The notes: generated from the sequence alone by a model not told the origin. A stretch of DNA of 64,000 bases from Sphingobacterium haloxyli (GCF_002980525.1 NZ_PVBQ01000004.1:62001-126000); one strand, 5' to 3'; counted from the stretch's first letter, positions 1 to 9,554 are shown. Made by a program: numbers and translations.

Positions 1-708
1 AGCCGGTTCTGATCTTTCGGTCTTGACCAATTCAAGACGGTTGTCGTGGAATCTGAAATGATCCTTGACATCCCAGGTCCAGCTTTTGCCGTGCCGGGTG
101 TTGATGCTAACAACCGTATAAGCTACGATGATTTCGTTGCCGTCGACCTTCAGGTCAATTTTGTTAAACGTGTCTTGTATGGTCGAACCGTCCGGGATGG
201 TAGGGCAGGCTTCTAGTTTTTTCAGTGCGGTGCTGTCACCCCGGAACCACTGACGCAGGAAGCCGAGGTGTGTGTCTGAACATTGATAACCGAGATCGAG
301 TGCGGTAAGTATCTTGCATTTTAGGTTGCTGCGCGATGGGGAGGCTTTGCCGTCCCAGGCACATTCATTTCCAATAAAAGTGGCCACATAGCCTAATGCG
401 GCCTTTTCCGGATCGGATATATTGGCAATATAAGCTTCGTCCAGCATGATGGTACTGACGATTGCATCATATCCATCCATGGGTTGGTCTTCGCGCCAGA
501 GGAATTTGACCGATCGGGGCTGCAATTTGAATGGTTTCACCACGGATGCCGAGGTATCCATACTTTCTTGCCCGGAAGAGTCTGCTTGTGTAGCCTGCGT
601 ATCCTTTTTGCCGGACGATTGGCAAGCTTGCAGTGCAACGAGTAGGAGCATACAGTAGGTAAGCCGACGTAAAGCGGAACGGTAAGAAATGTGTATCGAT
701 CTGTCCAT
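1..708 (-). CDS. Putative lipoprotein, 3' end beyond left edge
   Basis: A minus-strand reading frame is open for 236 codons from an ATG at 708 to the first base of the window, so the C-terminus is missing. The N-terminus has a basic stretch, a hydrophobic core (CMLLLVAL) and the lipobox LQAC, so a lipid-anchored envelope protein is predicted. A low-complexity Ser/Thr/Gln/Asp linker follows, then a compact soluble domain containing FIGNECAWDG and a pair of nearby cysteines. I do not recognise the family, and no function is assigned. It is divergent from the next gene, with 176 bases between the two starts. The reading frame and lipobox make it convincing as a gene. Confidence 0.75.
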   Translation of the reverse strand, partial: MDRSIHISYRSALRRLTYCMLLLVALQACQSSGKKDTQATQADSSGQESMDTSASVVKPFKLQPRSVKFLWREDQPMDGYDAIVSTIMLDEAYIANISDPEKAALGYVATFIGNECAWDGKASPSRSNLKCKILTALDLGYQCSDTHLGFLRQWFRGDSTALKKLEACPTIPDGSTIQDTFNKIDLKVDGNEIIVAYTVVSINTRHGKSWTWDVKDHFRFHDNRLELVKTERSEPA

Positions 709-825
709 ATGCTAAGCAAGCTAAGATAATTTCTTCATTTGTCAAAAGGATTTTTGTTATTCCTGTAGAACAATTTGAGCGTGGAATGGAATGCCCGAGC
801 TGCCGTGACGTAGCTTTAAATAGTT

Positions 826-863
826 GGTTCGGATAAGAACTATTCTTGTTACTTTTGATAGAT
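826..863 (+). promoter_or_regulatory. Promoter element, copy 1 of a duplicated ~38-bp sequence
   Basis: This element contains an inverted repeat (AAGAA-CTA-TTCTT) followed by TACTTTTG at 850-857, an exact match to the Bacteroidota -7 consensus TAnnTTTG. A near-identical copy stands before the next gene at 1728-1766. The predicted transcription start lies near 864, so the downstream gene should start at 885 and not at an in-frame ATG at 846, which would lie upstream of the -7 box. Confidence 0.6.
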
Positions 864-884
864 CAGAACAAAATCAACAGGATA

Positions 885-1736
885 ATGGATACACTCTATT
901 CTTTGCTATTGCTTTTCAACTTGACAGGTATCAATGCGGCATCCGGCTTGCAACACGATCAGGATCAACTGTATATTGTTTCGGACAACAGTCCTTATCT
1001 TTACCATTATAATGTACTGGAAGAACGACTGGATAAAGTGCTGTTGGACAGTACACAGCAAGACGAGCTGGTTGCCAAAAAGGATAAAAAAGATTTCGAA
1101 GCGTTGTGCGATGTTGGCGATGCGCTGGTAATCGTAGGTTCAGGATCAAAACCCCAACGGCAAGACGCGTTTATTTATGACAAACGGAATCGGAATGTAC
1201 GCCATGTATCTTTAGAATCGATTTATCAACAAATGCAGGAGATAGGTGAGGTTGACCGGGATAACTTCAATATAGAAGGGTTGACATATGCTAACGGAGT
1301 CTGGTACTTTTTAAACCGTGGCAATGGCGAAAGGAACCAGAACGTCATCTTTACGGTAGGGGGTGATTTGGATTTTGTACTTCGTCCGGAAACATTGCGT
1401 GCGCATCATGTCCAGTTGCCTCGTATCCAAAACTATATTACAGGTTTCTCTGACGGGGTCATCGTGGACGACCGCTTATTTTTTATCGCAACGGCAGAAG
1501 ACAGTGCCAGTACTTATCACGACGGCGAATGTAAAGGTTCCTATCTCAGCTATATAAGGCTTAGCGACTGGAAATTAGGACCAACTAGCCTGCTTTCGAA
1601 TACCAAAAAACTGGAAGGGCTTGCGCTTTATGGCCAGTCTGCGGATACACTAACCTTTATCCTTTGCGAGGATCCGGACGACGAAAGCAATACTAATTGT
1701 CCGATTTATCGGTATGATTTCAATTTAGGTTCCTGA
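885..1736 (+). CDS. DUF6929-like beta-propeller family protein
   Basis: The product is 283 aa. The sequence around SGL, SDNSPYLYHY, KKDKKDFEAL and GSGSKPQR resembles, from memory, the DUF6929 family of Bacteroidota, a predicted propeller fold with no established biochemical role. Later landmarks are NIEGLTYANG, RGNGERNQN, TAEDSAST and LEGLALYG. The hydrophobic N-terminus (SLLLLFNLTGINAASG) looks like the first propeller strand of this family rather than a signal peptide, so cytoplasmic location is tentatively inferred. The start at 885 was chosen because the -7 box lies at 850-857. The last codons overlap the promoter repeat of the downstream dehydrogenase gene. Confidence 0.75.
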   Translation: MDTLYSLLLLFNLTGINAASGLQHDQDQLYIVSDNSPYLYHYNVLEERLDKVLLDSTQQDELVAKKDKKDFEALCDVGDALVIVGSGSKPQRQDAFIYDKRNRNVRHVSLESIYQQMQEIGEVDRDNFNIEGLTYANGVWYFLNRGNGERNQNVIFTVGGDLDFVLRPETLRAHHVQLPRIQNYITGFSDGVIVDDRLFFIATAEDSASTYHDGECKGSYLSYIRLSDWKLGPTSLLSNTKKLEGLALYGQSADTLTFILCEDPDDESNTNCPIYRYDFNLGS

Positions 1737-1766
1737 TAAGAACTATTCTTGTTATTTTTGGATAGA
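1728..1766 (+). promoter_or_regulatory. Promoter element, copy 2 of the duplicated sequence
   Basis: This is the second copy of the element at 826-863: the same inverted repeat, then TATTTTTG at 1753-1760, matching TAnnTTTG. It begins inside the last codons and covers the stop codon (1734-1736) of the preceding gene. It would drive the short-chain dehydrogenase, which starts 22 bases after the -7 box. Confidence 0.6.
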
Positions 1767-1782
1767 TTACAACAACATCAAT

Positions 1783-2499
1783 ATGACAGAATTAAAAGGT
1801 AAAAAAGCAATTATCACAGGTGGAGGCCGTGGTTTGGGAAAAGCAGTGGCGCTGGCACTTGCAGCTGAGGGTGTACATGTGGGTATCACCGGGCAAAACG
1901 AGCAAAACCTGCGATCAACAGTGGAGGAACTTCGTGGAATAGGTGTGGAAGCACACTATGCCGTGTTTAATGTATCGGATAACGCACAGGTGGAAGGCGG
2001 AATAAAAGAATTGGTTGAGTCACTGGGAGGTGTCGATATTTTAATAAATAATGCGGGCGTAGGCCAGTTCGGCAAAGTGATGGAGATGGCACCAGCGGAT
2101 TTCCAAAAGGTGTTTGATATTAACTTCTTTGGCGTATATCTCGTGGCCAGAGCGGTATATCCTTATCTAAAAGAGGCAGGACAAGGAGATGTTGTCAATG
2201 TCGCGTCCACCGCAGGTTTAAAGGGTGGCGCAGGTATGGCGGCTTACGCGGCTTCCAAAGCGGCGGTGATTTCATTATCACAGTCGATGATGGCGGAATG
2301 GCGTAAAGATGATATTCGGGTTATCACCCTGACACCGAGCACGATTGCTACGGATATGAGTATTGACGGCGGTTTAACGGATGGGAACCCGGATAAGGTG
2401 TTGCAACCGGAAGATTTTGCTGAGTGGGTGGTGGATATCCTCAAGATGAATCGACGGGCGCTGATTGCGAATGGATCGATTTTTAGTACGAATCCTTAG
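1783..2499 (+). CDS. Short-chain dehydrogenase/reductase (FabG-like)
   Basis: The 238-aa protein is a classical SDR that would reduce or oxidise a carbonyl/hydroxyl using NAD(P)H in the cytoplasm. The cofactor loop TGGGRGLG is at residues 12-19, the structural motif NNAG at 89-92, the catalytic Ser at 142, and the YxxxK motif at Tyr155/Lys159. It resembles 3-ketoacyl-ACP reductases, but it stands outside any fatty-acid operon, so the substrate is unknown and no gene symbol is given. It shares a duplicated promoter element with the gene upstream, suggesting coordinated expression with that DUF6929-like protein. A hairpin follows 25 bases after the stop. Confidence 0.9.
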   Translation: MTELKGKKAIITGGGRGLGKAVALALAAEGVHVGITGQNEQNLRSTVEELRGIGVEAHYAVFNVSDNAQVEGGIKELVESLGGVDILINNAGVGQFGKVMEMAPADFQKVFDINFFGVYLVARAVYPYLKEAGQGDVVNVASTAGLKGGAGMAAYAASKAAVISLSQSMMAEWRKDDIRVITLTPSTIATDMSIDGGLTDGNPDKVLQPEDFAEWVVDILKMNRRALIANGSIFSTNP

Positions 2500-2524
2500 T
2501 AACATAAGATCAAGGTGTTTGAAT

Positions 2525-2552
2525 AGGAGAGAGGGGCAATCCCCCTCTCCTT
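2525..2552. terminator. Hairpin between convergent genes
   Basis: An inverted repeat with arms 2525-2536 and 2541-2552 (AGGAGAG...CTCTCCTT) and a 4-base CAAT loop has one bulge or mismatch. It lies between the convergent dehydrogenase and SusD genes and could terminate both. No long U-tract follows on either strand, so efficiency is uncertain. Confidence 0.5.
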
Positions 2553-2586
2553 AAGTAACATGCAGGGCCAATCAGGCACTGAACTT

Positions 2587-4011
2587 TTATTTCACATCCC
2601 ACCAAACTTTTACATTCACATCATCTCCCCCCATTTCAGTAATAGCGGCTTTATAGTTATCTGGGTTGTATACCGATTGTAGGCTGGCGTACATCAGTCT
2701 TGAAGGCATCGTATTATTATTGAGCTTACTACCCGTTGTGGGCAAGACAGGATACCCCGTGCGTCGATATTCAGCCCATTGCTGATTGTCGGTAAAATAA
2801 AGTGCTAAATACTTGTGCAACATGATACGCGCTAAAGTGCCATCATACGTGGCCAGCTCATTTGAAAAGTATTGCTCATCAAGGGGTCTTTTAGTCCATA
2901 ATTCGACAGCGGCCTTAATGCCATTCTTGAAATGGCTTGCTGCATCTTCACCGTAACCTTTTTGTGCTAGTTCGGCTTGTATGAATTCAACTTCGGCATA
3001 GGTTAGTATCGGAATGATCATCGGAGCAGTGACCTGGAGATTATTCATGTAGGATGGAGAATAGTCAAAACTGGTATTGGGATCGTATCCGCTCGGAATT
3101 CCTTTGTAACCGATAGTTTGTTCTCCTCTTTTAGCTTCTCCAACGTAAAAAGGGCGGCGTGGATCTTCAAGCTCGTTTAACGTTTCGATAAAAAATGAAC
3201 CGACAGCATGTTGGTTGCTGAAGTCCAGTGCCCTCGACCAGGGCGATAGATTAGGCGTAATTCCGGTTACGTGAAGGATGACGGATTCGGATGCTTGGCC
3301 AATGATCGGATTCGATATGGGATCGGCAACGATCGCTTGCATTTCCGTATAGGCAGGTTCATATACGTCCGAAATACGCAACAGCAACCTTAAGCGCAAC
3401 GAATTGGTGAACTTCTGCCATTTCTGGACATCGTTCGCAAACAAGATATCCGTTCCGTAGTTCATAGTCTGGTCGGTGTCGTATAGGCTATTTGCCAGCG
3501 CGAGGTCTTCCAGAAGCTGTGCGTAGATATCTTCTTGTTTATCATATTTGGCTTGCAGGATCCCTTCCTCGGCTTTTGAAGCTTCAAAAAAGGGAACATC
3601 ACCGAATGTGTCGGTCAGGTTGGAGTAGATCCAAGCCTGCAAGGTGAGCGCGATAGCTAAGTAGTTGTTGGATTGTTCTTTTTCGGCCACAGAACGCATT
3701 TCACTGACATTTTTTGCCCATCTATAAGCCGCATTCCATTGTGAATCGCCTGTGGTTGGTAGTATTTCGTAGCGCTGGACACCTCCATAGAATTGGGGAT
3801 AGTTAAGTTGGATCTGCATCAATTGGCAGTTGATATGGTAGTGGTTGGTCAGGTTATTTGCTGCCATATTATAGATAATCTCGTTCAACAGGGTACCGGG
3901 GCTGATCTCATTGATCAGATTCGGGTTGGTGTTGATCTCTTCGAAATTCTTCGTACAACCTGATAACCCTAACATCAGGCCGCAAAGCGATATAATTGTT
4001 TTTATTTTCAT
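2587..4011 (-). CDS. SusD/RagB-family outer-membrane nutrient-binding lipoprotein (SusD1)
   Basis: The 474-aa lipoprotein is predicted to sit on the outer face of the outer membrane as the lid of the SusC1 pore, capturing a nutrient. A signal peptide ends in the lipobox LSGC (Cys19). The alpha-helical TPR-like body typical of SusD is seen, with YLAIALTLQAWIYS and AEVEFIQAELA segments. It most resembles the SusD-like_2 subgroup. An ATG 24 bases further upstream exists, but starting there would push the lipoprotein signal inward, so 4011 is preferred. It follows the SusC1 gene by 29 bases and is the last gene of the sigma1-FecR1-SusC1-SusD1 unit. The ligand cannot be told from sequence. Confidence 0.93.
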   Translation of the reverse strand: MKIKTIISLCGLMLGLSGCTKNFEEINTNPNLINEISPGTLLNEIIYNMAANNLTNHYHINCQLMQIQLNYPQFYGGVQRYEILPTTGDSQWNAAYRWAKNVSEMRSVAEKEQSNNYLAIALTLQAWIYSNLTDTFGDVPFFEASKAEEGILQAKYDKQEDIYAQLLEDLALANSLYDTDQTMNYGTDILFANDVQKWQKFTNSLRLRLLLRISDVYEPAYTEMQAIVADPISNPIIGQASESVILHVTGITPNLSPWSRALDFSNQHAVGSFFIETLNELEDPRRPFYVGEAKRGEQTIGYKGIPSGYDPNTSFDYSPSYMNNLQVTAPMIIPILTYAEVEFIQAELAQKGYGEDAASHFKNGIKAAVELWTKRPLDEQYFSNELATYDGTLARIMLHKYLALYFTDNQQWAEYRRTGYPVLPTTGSKLNNNTMPSRLMYASLQSVYNPDNYKAAITEMGGDDVNVKVWWDVK

Positions 4012-4040
4012 GAGCGTTATTTCAGTTTTATGCATGTGGG

Positions 4041-7000
4041 TTAAAAATCAAACTTTAAACTGCCGCCGTATGTAGCCGTGTACGGCATCGGTGCCATCTC
4101 CAAGCTTGGGACAAAGACGGTCCCGTTCATGGTACCACCTTCTGGATCCCAGAAAGGAAAATTGTCTATAACAAATAGATTCCGTCCGAACGCGGTCAGC
4201 GAGAGGTTGTTTACGTAGATGTTTTGTAGAAGTTTCTTAGGCAATGTGTATGTCAAGGAAACTTCCCTAAGTTTGATAAAGCTTGCTTTAAAGACGCCCG
4301 GCTCGGTAGTCTGGTGATATTGGCCATAGTAAGACTGCGGGCTAATCTGGACCGTATTGGGACTATAGCTTCCATCTTCGTTTTTGACAACACCTTCGCC
4401 TATGATGTAGCCTTCATCCCGTCCGGGAATAGTATTGGTCGTGAAGCCATCCCACGAGGATCGGTTATATGTACCGGAGTAAATAAGTCCACCCCATTGA
4501 CCATCTACTGTAAAGCTCAGCTTGAAATCCTTATATCTCAAATTGTTTGTTAGCCCGGCTTTCCATTTAGCTGCTGTATTGCCGATATATTCCTGAGTAG
4601 TTGTTCTGACGGGTACGCCGTTGTTGAATACCATATTTCCATGATCGTCACGAACAAACTTGGTTCCGTAGAGGTCGGTAGTGGTACCGCCGACTGTACC
4701 AATGAGATAACCCTGCCAAACATTAGCTAACGTCTGCCGCTCAAGATTATCGTTCAATTCAACGATCTTATTGCGGTTCAACGCCCAATTGGCGACGATA
4801 TTCCATTCGAATTCCTGTTGCTTGATCGGCGTACCGTTCACAACGAGTTCTACCCCGCGGTTCTGGACTTCGCCTGCATTGATTACCCTGCTGCTGTATC
4901 CCGACACGATATCATTCGGCAAGGACAGGATTTGGTTCTCTGTACTGGACATGTAATAGGTTGCGTCCAAACCGACCCTGTCATTAAATAGACGAATATC
5001 AAACCCTGTTTCCCAGCTTGATGTGATTTCGGGCTTAAGGTCCATATTATACATCGTTCCGGGTATAATGGCGGAGCTAGCAAAGCTGCTTTGGCTGTAG
5101 TATTTGGATGTCTGATAGGGATGGGCATCGCTACCGACCCTTGCATAGGAGGCTCTATATTTCAGGTAGTTAACGGTCGAAGGAAGCTGGAAGAGCTCTG
5201 AAAGGATAAAGCTACTGGACACAGAAGGGTAGAAATAGGAATTATTACCTTCGGGCAGGGTGCTGGACCAGTCGTTCCGGGCCGTAAGATCTAGAAATAT
5301 CCTGTCCCTCCAGGATATGGACCCCATACCGTAGACACTGTTGATCCGTTTCCTTTGGTCATTGGTCTTGACTAGTGGATTGTTCACGCCATTGGCCAAG
5401 GTGTAAACACCGGGTACGATAAGGGCGTCGATTGAGGACATCACATTGCGGTGATCATAATCCATGATGCTCCCGCCTCCCATAATACTATATTGAAAAA
5501 CCTCAGCAAAGCTGTTCTTGTACGTTGCTAAGAAGTCTGCATTGATTTCTTGACTGGACACATCCTGTCTGCCATAATAACCCCTTGGATGCTTTTTACT
5601 GGTGTAGCCCCGGTGGGTTTCTCGAAGCTGACCAAGTGAATTGAGGGATAACCGACCCATTAAATTCAGATGCTCCGAAACCTCGATATCAGCGCGAACA
5701 TTTCCAACCAGTTGGTTACTTTTAAGCGGGTTGGTGTCAACATACATCAGGTAGTAGGGATTGCTCGACCACTGTGAAAATGGGTTTAATTGTTCTACGT
5801 TTTCTTTTCCCTCGCTCCAAATTGGCTTATACCATTCAATGTCTACGCTTGGTAACAAAAACATCATGAAATAGTTCAGTGATCCGTTGCTCATACCAAA
5901 TCCAGGAAGGTTTTCACTTGCTCGGTTGTTGTAGTTGATTACGGAGGATAGTTTTATGTACTTTGTGATCTCGTAGTTGCCGTTAAAGGACACGCTGTTT
6001 CTTTCGAAGCCGGTGTTCGGCGTGATATACTTGTTGTCTGTACGTGAAAGGTTGACGCGCATGGATCCTTTAGAATCACCGCCTTGTAAGGCTACGCTAT
6101 TCTCGAAAGTCATTCCAGTACGATAGAAATCTTTCATATTATTCTTATATGGCCTCCACAAAGTGCGCTCGGTGCCCTGGGCTTGGGTAACGGGGTCATA
6201 CTGGTAAAAATACTGCCCGTCGAATTTTGGTCCAAAGGCGGTGGGAGAGTTGGTACTTGGGCCGTCTTCTGAATTTCCCCAAGAATAGTACATATTGCCA
6301 TTCTGATCAAGCTGATTCATACTACCGCCTCCATATTCGTATTGATAATTGGGCCAGTTGGTAATATGATCGAATAAGGCCGTGCTATTGACAGAAATGC
6401 CTAGCTTTTGGTTTTTCTTACCCGATTTGGTGGTAATGATCAGTGCTCCATTTGCAGCGCGCGAACCGTAAAGTGCCGCAGCCGAAGGGCCTTTGAGAAC
6501 CGTTACGCTTTCGATATCGTCCTGACGTAATTCGGAAATCGCGTTCCCGTAATCAACTGGAGCCTCGGTTCCGTAAGCAGCACCAACGTTGTTTCCATAG
6601 GCAGTGGTTTCTTGATTCATTGGTACACCATCGATGACTACCAATGCGTAATTTCCAGCAGGATCCAGTGAGGTGTTTCCCCGTAGTTGTATACTTTGCG
6701 AATTAATAGGTCCCGTGTTGCCGGAAATGATCTGCAGTCCTGCAACCTTGCCTTTTAGTCCTTCTGACCAATTGGTGGACGCGGCGGTAGCTAGCTGTTC
6801 GGCACCGATGGTCTGTTGCGCGAAGCCTAGCTCTTTTTCTTCGCGTTTGATACCGAGTGCCGTAACGACCACTTCGTCCACAGCATTGATCGCCTCGGTA
6901 AGCATAAAATTTCTGGTTGTGGTTTTATCAGCGCTTATTGTAATTTGATTTTGTACACTTTTGATATGACCAACGTATCCTATTATAACCTCATAAGTGC

Positions 7001-7502
7001 CGACGGGTACCGTGATTGAAAATTCCCCGTTATGATTGGTTAGGGTGTTGATTTTGATACTGTTGATGCTGACGGTTGCACCTGCGAGGGCTTCGCCTTT
7101 TTGGTTTGTTACCGTCCCTTTTAAACGACCTTCCTGGACTTGTTTGGCATGGCTGGGATGGAGCGGAATGTTCGTTTTGCCGTCTGTTCGCTGAATGGTA
7201 ATGAGTTTATTCTCGATGTTGAAGGTGAAAGGCCGGTTTTTAAGGCAATGTTCCAAAATGGCGCTGACTTCTACATTTTGCATTTCTACATTTAGCAGCG
7301 GAATGTCGTTCAGTATATTGGCATCGTAAAAAAAGTCGTATCCGGCTTTTTGCCGTATTTCTTTAAATATAGCGTCTACACTGCTGCTGCGTTTTGAAAT
7401 GCTCAGTGTCTGGCCGTATACATAAGCGTTCACATGCAGTATAAAGCACGGAAAGAGTATTGCGCTGATCTTTAGCGCACGCAGGAATGAAGTAAAATTC
7501 AT
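4041..7502 (-). CDS. SusC/RagA-family TonB-linked outer-membrane transducer (SusC1)
   Basis: This 1153-aa protein is a TonB-dependent outer-membrane pore that would import the ligand bound by SusD1. In order it has a signal peptide (about 1-30), an STN secretin/TonB short domain (about 35-105), a carboxypeptidase-regulatory-like beta-sandwich (about 126-202), a TonB-box-like DEVVVTALG at 209-217, a plug domain with VIDGVP and GSRAANGALIITTK, and a long beta-barrel ending in Phe. The STN domain is established as the part that contacts FecR anti-sigma factors, and FecR1 and sigma1 lie immediately upstream in transcription order. Expression is therefore probably autoregulated by substrate occupancy. 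The cargo (glycan, peptide or chelate) is not determinable. Confidence 0.95.
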   Translation of the reverse strand: MNFTSFLRALKISAILFPCFILHVNAYVYGQTLSISKRSSSVDAIFKEIRQKAGYDFFYDANILNDIPLLNVEMQNVEVSAILEHCLKNRPFTFNIENKLITIQRTDGKTNIPLHPSHAKQVQEGRLKGTVTNQKGEALAGATVSINSIKINTLTNHNGEFSITVPVGTYEVIIGYVGHIKSVQNQITISADKTTTRNFMLTEAINAVDEVVVTALGIKREEKELGFAQQTIGAEQLATAASTNWSEGLKGKVAGLQIISGNTGPINSQSIQLRGNTSLDPAGNYALVVIDGVPMNQETTAYGNNVGAAYGTEAPVDYGNAISELRQDDIESVTVLKGPSAAALYGSRAANGALIITTKSGKKNQKLGISVNSTALFDHITNWPNYQYEYGGGSMNQLDQNGNMYYSWGNSEDGPSTNSPTAFGPKFDGQYFYQYDPVTQAQGTERTLWRPYKNNMKDFYRTGMTFENSVALQGGDSKGSMRVNLSRTDNKYITPNTGFERNSVSFNGNYEITKYIKLSSVINYNNRASENLPGFGMSNGSLNYFMMFLLPSVDIEWYKPIWSEGKENVEQLNPFSQWSSNPYYLMYVDTNPLKSNQLVGNVRADIEVSEHLNLMGRLSLNSLGQLRETHRGYTSKKHPRGYYGRQDVSSQEINADFLATYKNSFAEVFQYSIMGGGSIMDYDHRNVMSSIDALIVPGVYTLANGVNNPLVKTNDQRKRINSVYGMGSISWRDRIFLDLTARNDWSSTLPEGNNSYFYPSVSSSFILSELFQLPSTVNYLKYRASYARVGSDAHPYQTSKYYSQSSFASSAIIPGTMYNMDLKPEITSSWETGFDIRLFNDRVGLDATYYMSSTENQILSLPNDIVSGYSSRVINAGEVQNRGVELVVNGTPIKQQEFEWNIVANWALNRNKIVELNDNLERQTLANVWQGYLIGTVGGTTTDLYGTKFVRDDHGNMVFNNGVPVRTTTQEYIGNTAAKWKAGLTNNLRYKDFKLSFTVDGQWGGLIYSGTYNRSSWDGFTTNTIPGRDEGYIIGEGVVKNEDGSYSPNTVQISPQSYYGQYHQTTEPGVFKASFIKLREVSLTYTLPKKLLQNIYVNNLSLTAFGRNLFVIDNFPFWDPEGGTMNGTVFVPSLEMAPMPYTATYGGSLKFDF

Positions 7503-7636
7503 ATTTTTGTTTCTGTCGTTAATAGTATGCTGAATTTGTCTGGATTTCTATTTTCGATAAGTATGTTTTACACAGGTCGGGTGGCAGGTGTTCGTAGCAT
7601 CTGTCACCTTTATGTAGTTATCTCCTATTTGGTTTG

Positions 7637-8797
7637 CTATGTTTTCGTTATGGTCAACCTCCTTTCTTTTAACGTGGCTTTGACTTTGCCTGCTGATTCA
7701 ATCATGTTGATAATTACGGATAAGGGTTGAGAACGTCTTATCATGCCGCTGAATCGCACGGATTTAATGTCTTCGGGATATGTAATATCGATATTATACC
7801 AACGGGATATCTGTTTGCATATCTCCTCCAAGGTTTCCCGTTTGAAGACGAAATCACCGTTTTTCCAGGCAATCTCCCGTTCGAGATCGGCATGCACGGC
7901 TTCGAGATGCTCTCCTGATTGTGCTTGTTCGCCGGGACGCAGAATAATCTCCTTGCCGCTGCTGAGCTTGACCTTGACAGAGCCTTCAACGAGTGTTGTA
8001 TATTGGTGTAAATCGTCAGTATAGTTTTTAATATTGAACTCGGTGCCCAGTACTTCGACGGTCTGCCCGTCTGTCTCCACCAGAAAGGAAACATTTTGCA
8101 TGCGTTCCGTATCCGGGCCATGGATTAGTTTGTTGACCACAAAAAAGGCTTCCCCGGACAATCTTACCTTCCGTTCGGTGGCGTCAAATCGTACAGGAAA
8201 GGTTAACGACGAACCTGCATTCAGCCACACTTTAGAACCATCGGCCAATTGGACTTGATATTTACCTCCCCTCGGGGTTTCGATTGTATGATAGGCGGAG
8301 ACATCGATGGACGGATGATGATGCGCTATGGGAAGTTGTCTATAGATAATTTCACCGTTCTTTCCGGGTAAAATTTCAACTCCATACTTAGAAAATACGG
8401 TGTGGCCACTTAAGCTGTCCAGTGCAATCTTTTTACCGTTTTGCAGCGTCAAAATAGCTTTGTCTGTTGCTGCAGCGATGTCATAATTTGCTGTTTCGCT
8501 CCACGGTAGGCTAGGTATATGGCCCGTTTTTAATAACGAAAACCCTATTCCGATGACCACTAGTATAGACGCTGCAATAGTCGCGTACCTTTTCCCTATT
8601 TTAAAAACCTTGGGTTTGGAAGGGGAAGCTTTGTGCGCTATGCGGTTGAATATCTTACGAATTTGCTCGCTATCGGGCTCTTCTCCTTGACTTTCGTCAG
8701 CGATTTTAAAGAACCATGCTTCCAGCAGGCGAAGCTCCTGTTCGGAACATTTTCCTTCTTTGTATTTATTTAATAACGTCTGAATATCTTTCTTCAC
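7637..8797 (-). CDS. FecR-family anti-sigma factor (FecR1)
   Basis: The 386-aa inner-membrane regulator would hold sigma1 inactive until SusC1 signals. A cytoplasmic N-terminal segment of about 65 residues precedes one transmembrane helix (about 69-88, rich in Ile/Val/Leu). The periplasmic FecR domain has the family hallmarks ETPRGGKYQV, LADGSKVWLNAGSSL and LSGEAFFVV. The C-terminus (from about 310) matches the DUF4974 domain common in Bacteroidota FecR proteins. It sits 133 bases after sigma1 and 134 bases before SusC1, the classic order of a cell-surface-signalling system. Confidence 0.93.
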   Translation of the reverse strand: MKKDIQTLLNKYKEGKCSEQELRLLEAWFFKIADESQGEEPDSEQIRKIFNRIAHKASPSKPKVFKIGKRYATIAASILVVIGIGFSLLKTGHIPSLPWSETANYDIAAATDKAILTLQNGKKIALDSLSGHTVFSKYGVEILPGKNGEIIYRQLPIAHHHPSIDVSAYHTIETPRGGKYQVQLADGSKVWLNAGSSLTFPVRFDATERKVRLSGEAFFVVNKLIHGPDTERMQNVSFLVETDGQTVEVLGTEFNIKNYTDDLHQYTTLVEGSVKVKLSSGKEIILRPGEQAQSGEHLEAVHADLEREIAWKNGDFVFKRETLEEICKQISRWYNIDITYPEDIKSVRFSGMIRRSQPLSVIINMIESAGKVKATLKERRLTITKT

Positions 8798-8930
8798 GTG
8801 TGTATTTGTTATCGGGTATTATTCCCTTCTAATAATAAAGAAACCAAAAAGGAGGGTTCGGCTATTGCCTAGAACAGGTTTAATAATTTGATAACATCGT
8901 TAATGTGAAGTTAATATTAGGTGGTTGGGG

Positions 8931-9527
8931 TCAGAAAAAAATGTAGCTGCTCTGCCTGATGGTTTTCAAGAAGCGTTTGCGGATTGTTTTCAACTGGTTG
9001 TGGACCGTGTTGGGTGAGGTTGAAAGTTGTTTTGCGATTTGAGGTACGCTAAGCTCTTTCTCATACCGTAGCTTATATACTTGACGCATCCTGTTAGGTA
9101 ACGACTTTATTGCGACCTCTAGTAAAGACTCAAGCTCCTGTGTATGAGCCTGCCGGAAGGCAAGCGATAATTCGGTAAGATCAGCCATATGCTCCGGCAA
9201 ATCGTCCCACAATTCTACAAACTTTGGCTGAAGACGGGTTGACCGGTAATAATTCAACACCCGATTGATGGCCATGCCGTAGAGGTAAGGGTAGATATCT
9301 CCTTGAATTTGTATAGCTTCACGTTTATTCCACAAAGAAAGGAAAATGTCTTGTATCAAGTCTTCGACAACTGCTTTGTCGTCTATTCGTTTACTTATCT
9401 CTTTATATAATAGCTTGATATACCGGTTATAGATGGTCTCGAATGCTTTCCAATCGCCCAGTTGCAATGCGTGCCATAGCTGTTCATCTATATCCGACGT
9501 CTTCATAATCTCGCTGTTCAAAAGCAT
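8931..9527 (-). CDS. RNA polymerase ECF sigma factor, FecI type (sigma1)
   Basis: The 198-aa protein is a group-4 sigma factor predicted to switch on the SusC1/SusD1 genes. Region 2 is visible around VVEDLIQDIFLSLWNKRE and Y-x-Y-x-x-x-I-N-R (PYLYGMAINR). Region 4 is a helix-turn-helix around LSVPQIAKQL and TVHNQLKTIRKRF. ATGs at 9527 and 9506 are both plausible: a -7-like box on the minus strand (9554-9547) puts the transcript start near 9540, compatible with either. The divergence from sigma2 and sigma3 suggests it serves its own locus. Confidence 0.93.
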   Translation of the reverse strand: MLLNSEIMKTSDIDEQLWHALQLGDWKAFETIYNRYIKLLYKEISKRIDDKAVVEDLIQDIFLSLWNKREAIQIQGDIYPYLYGMAINRVLNYYRSTRLQPKFVELWDDLPEHMADLTELSLAFRQAHTQELESLLEVAIKSLPNRMRQVYKLRYEKELSVPQIAKQLSTSPNTVHNQLKTIRKRFLKTIRQSSYIFF

Positions 9528-9546
9528 GTATGTGGAACTTCTTCAA

Positions 9547-9554
9547 CAAAAGTA
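9547..9554 (-). promoter_or_regulatory. -7 promoter box of sigma1
   Basis: Read on the minus strand this is TACTTTTG, an exact match to TAnnTTTG, 20 bases before the ATG of the sigma1 gene. No convincing -33 TTTG is seen at the usual spacing. It lies between the upstream terminator and the gene, as expected for the head of a transcription unit. Confidence 0.45.

Noticed and set aside
846..884. Upstream in-frame ATG extending the DUF6929-like protein
   Set aside because: It lies upstream of the TAnnTTTG box at 850-857, so the predicted transcript would not contain it.
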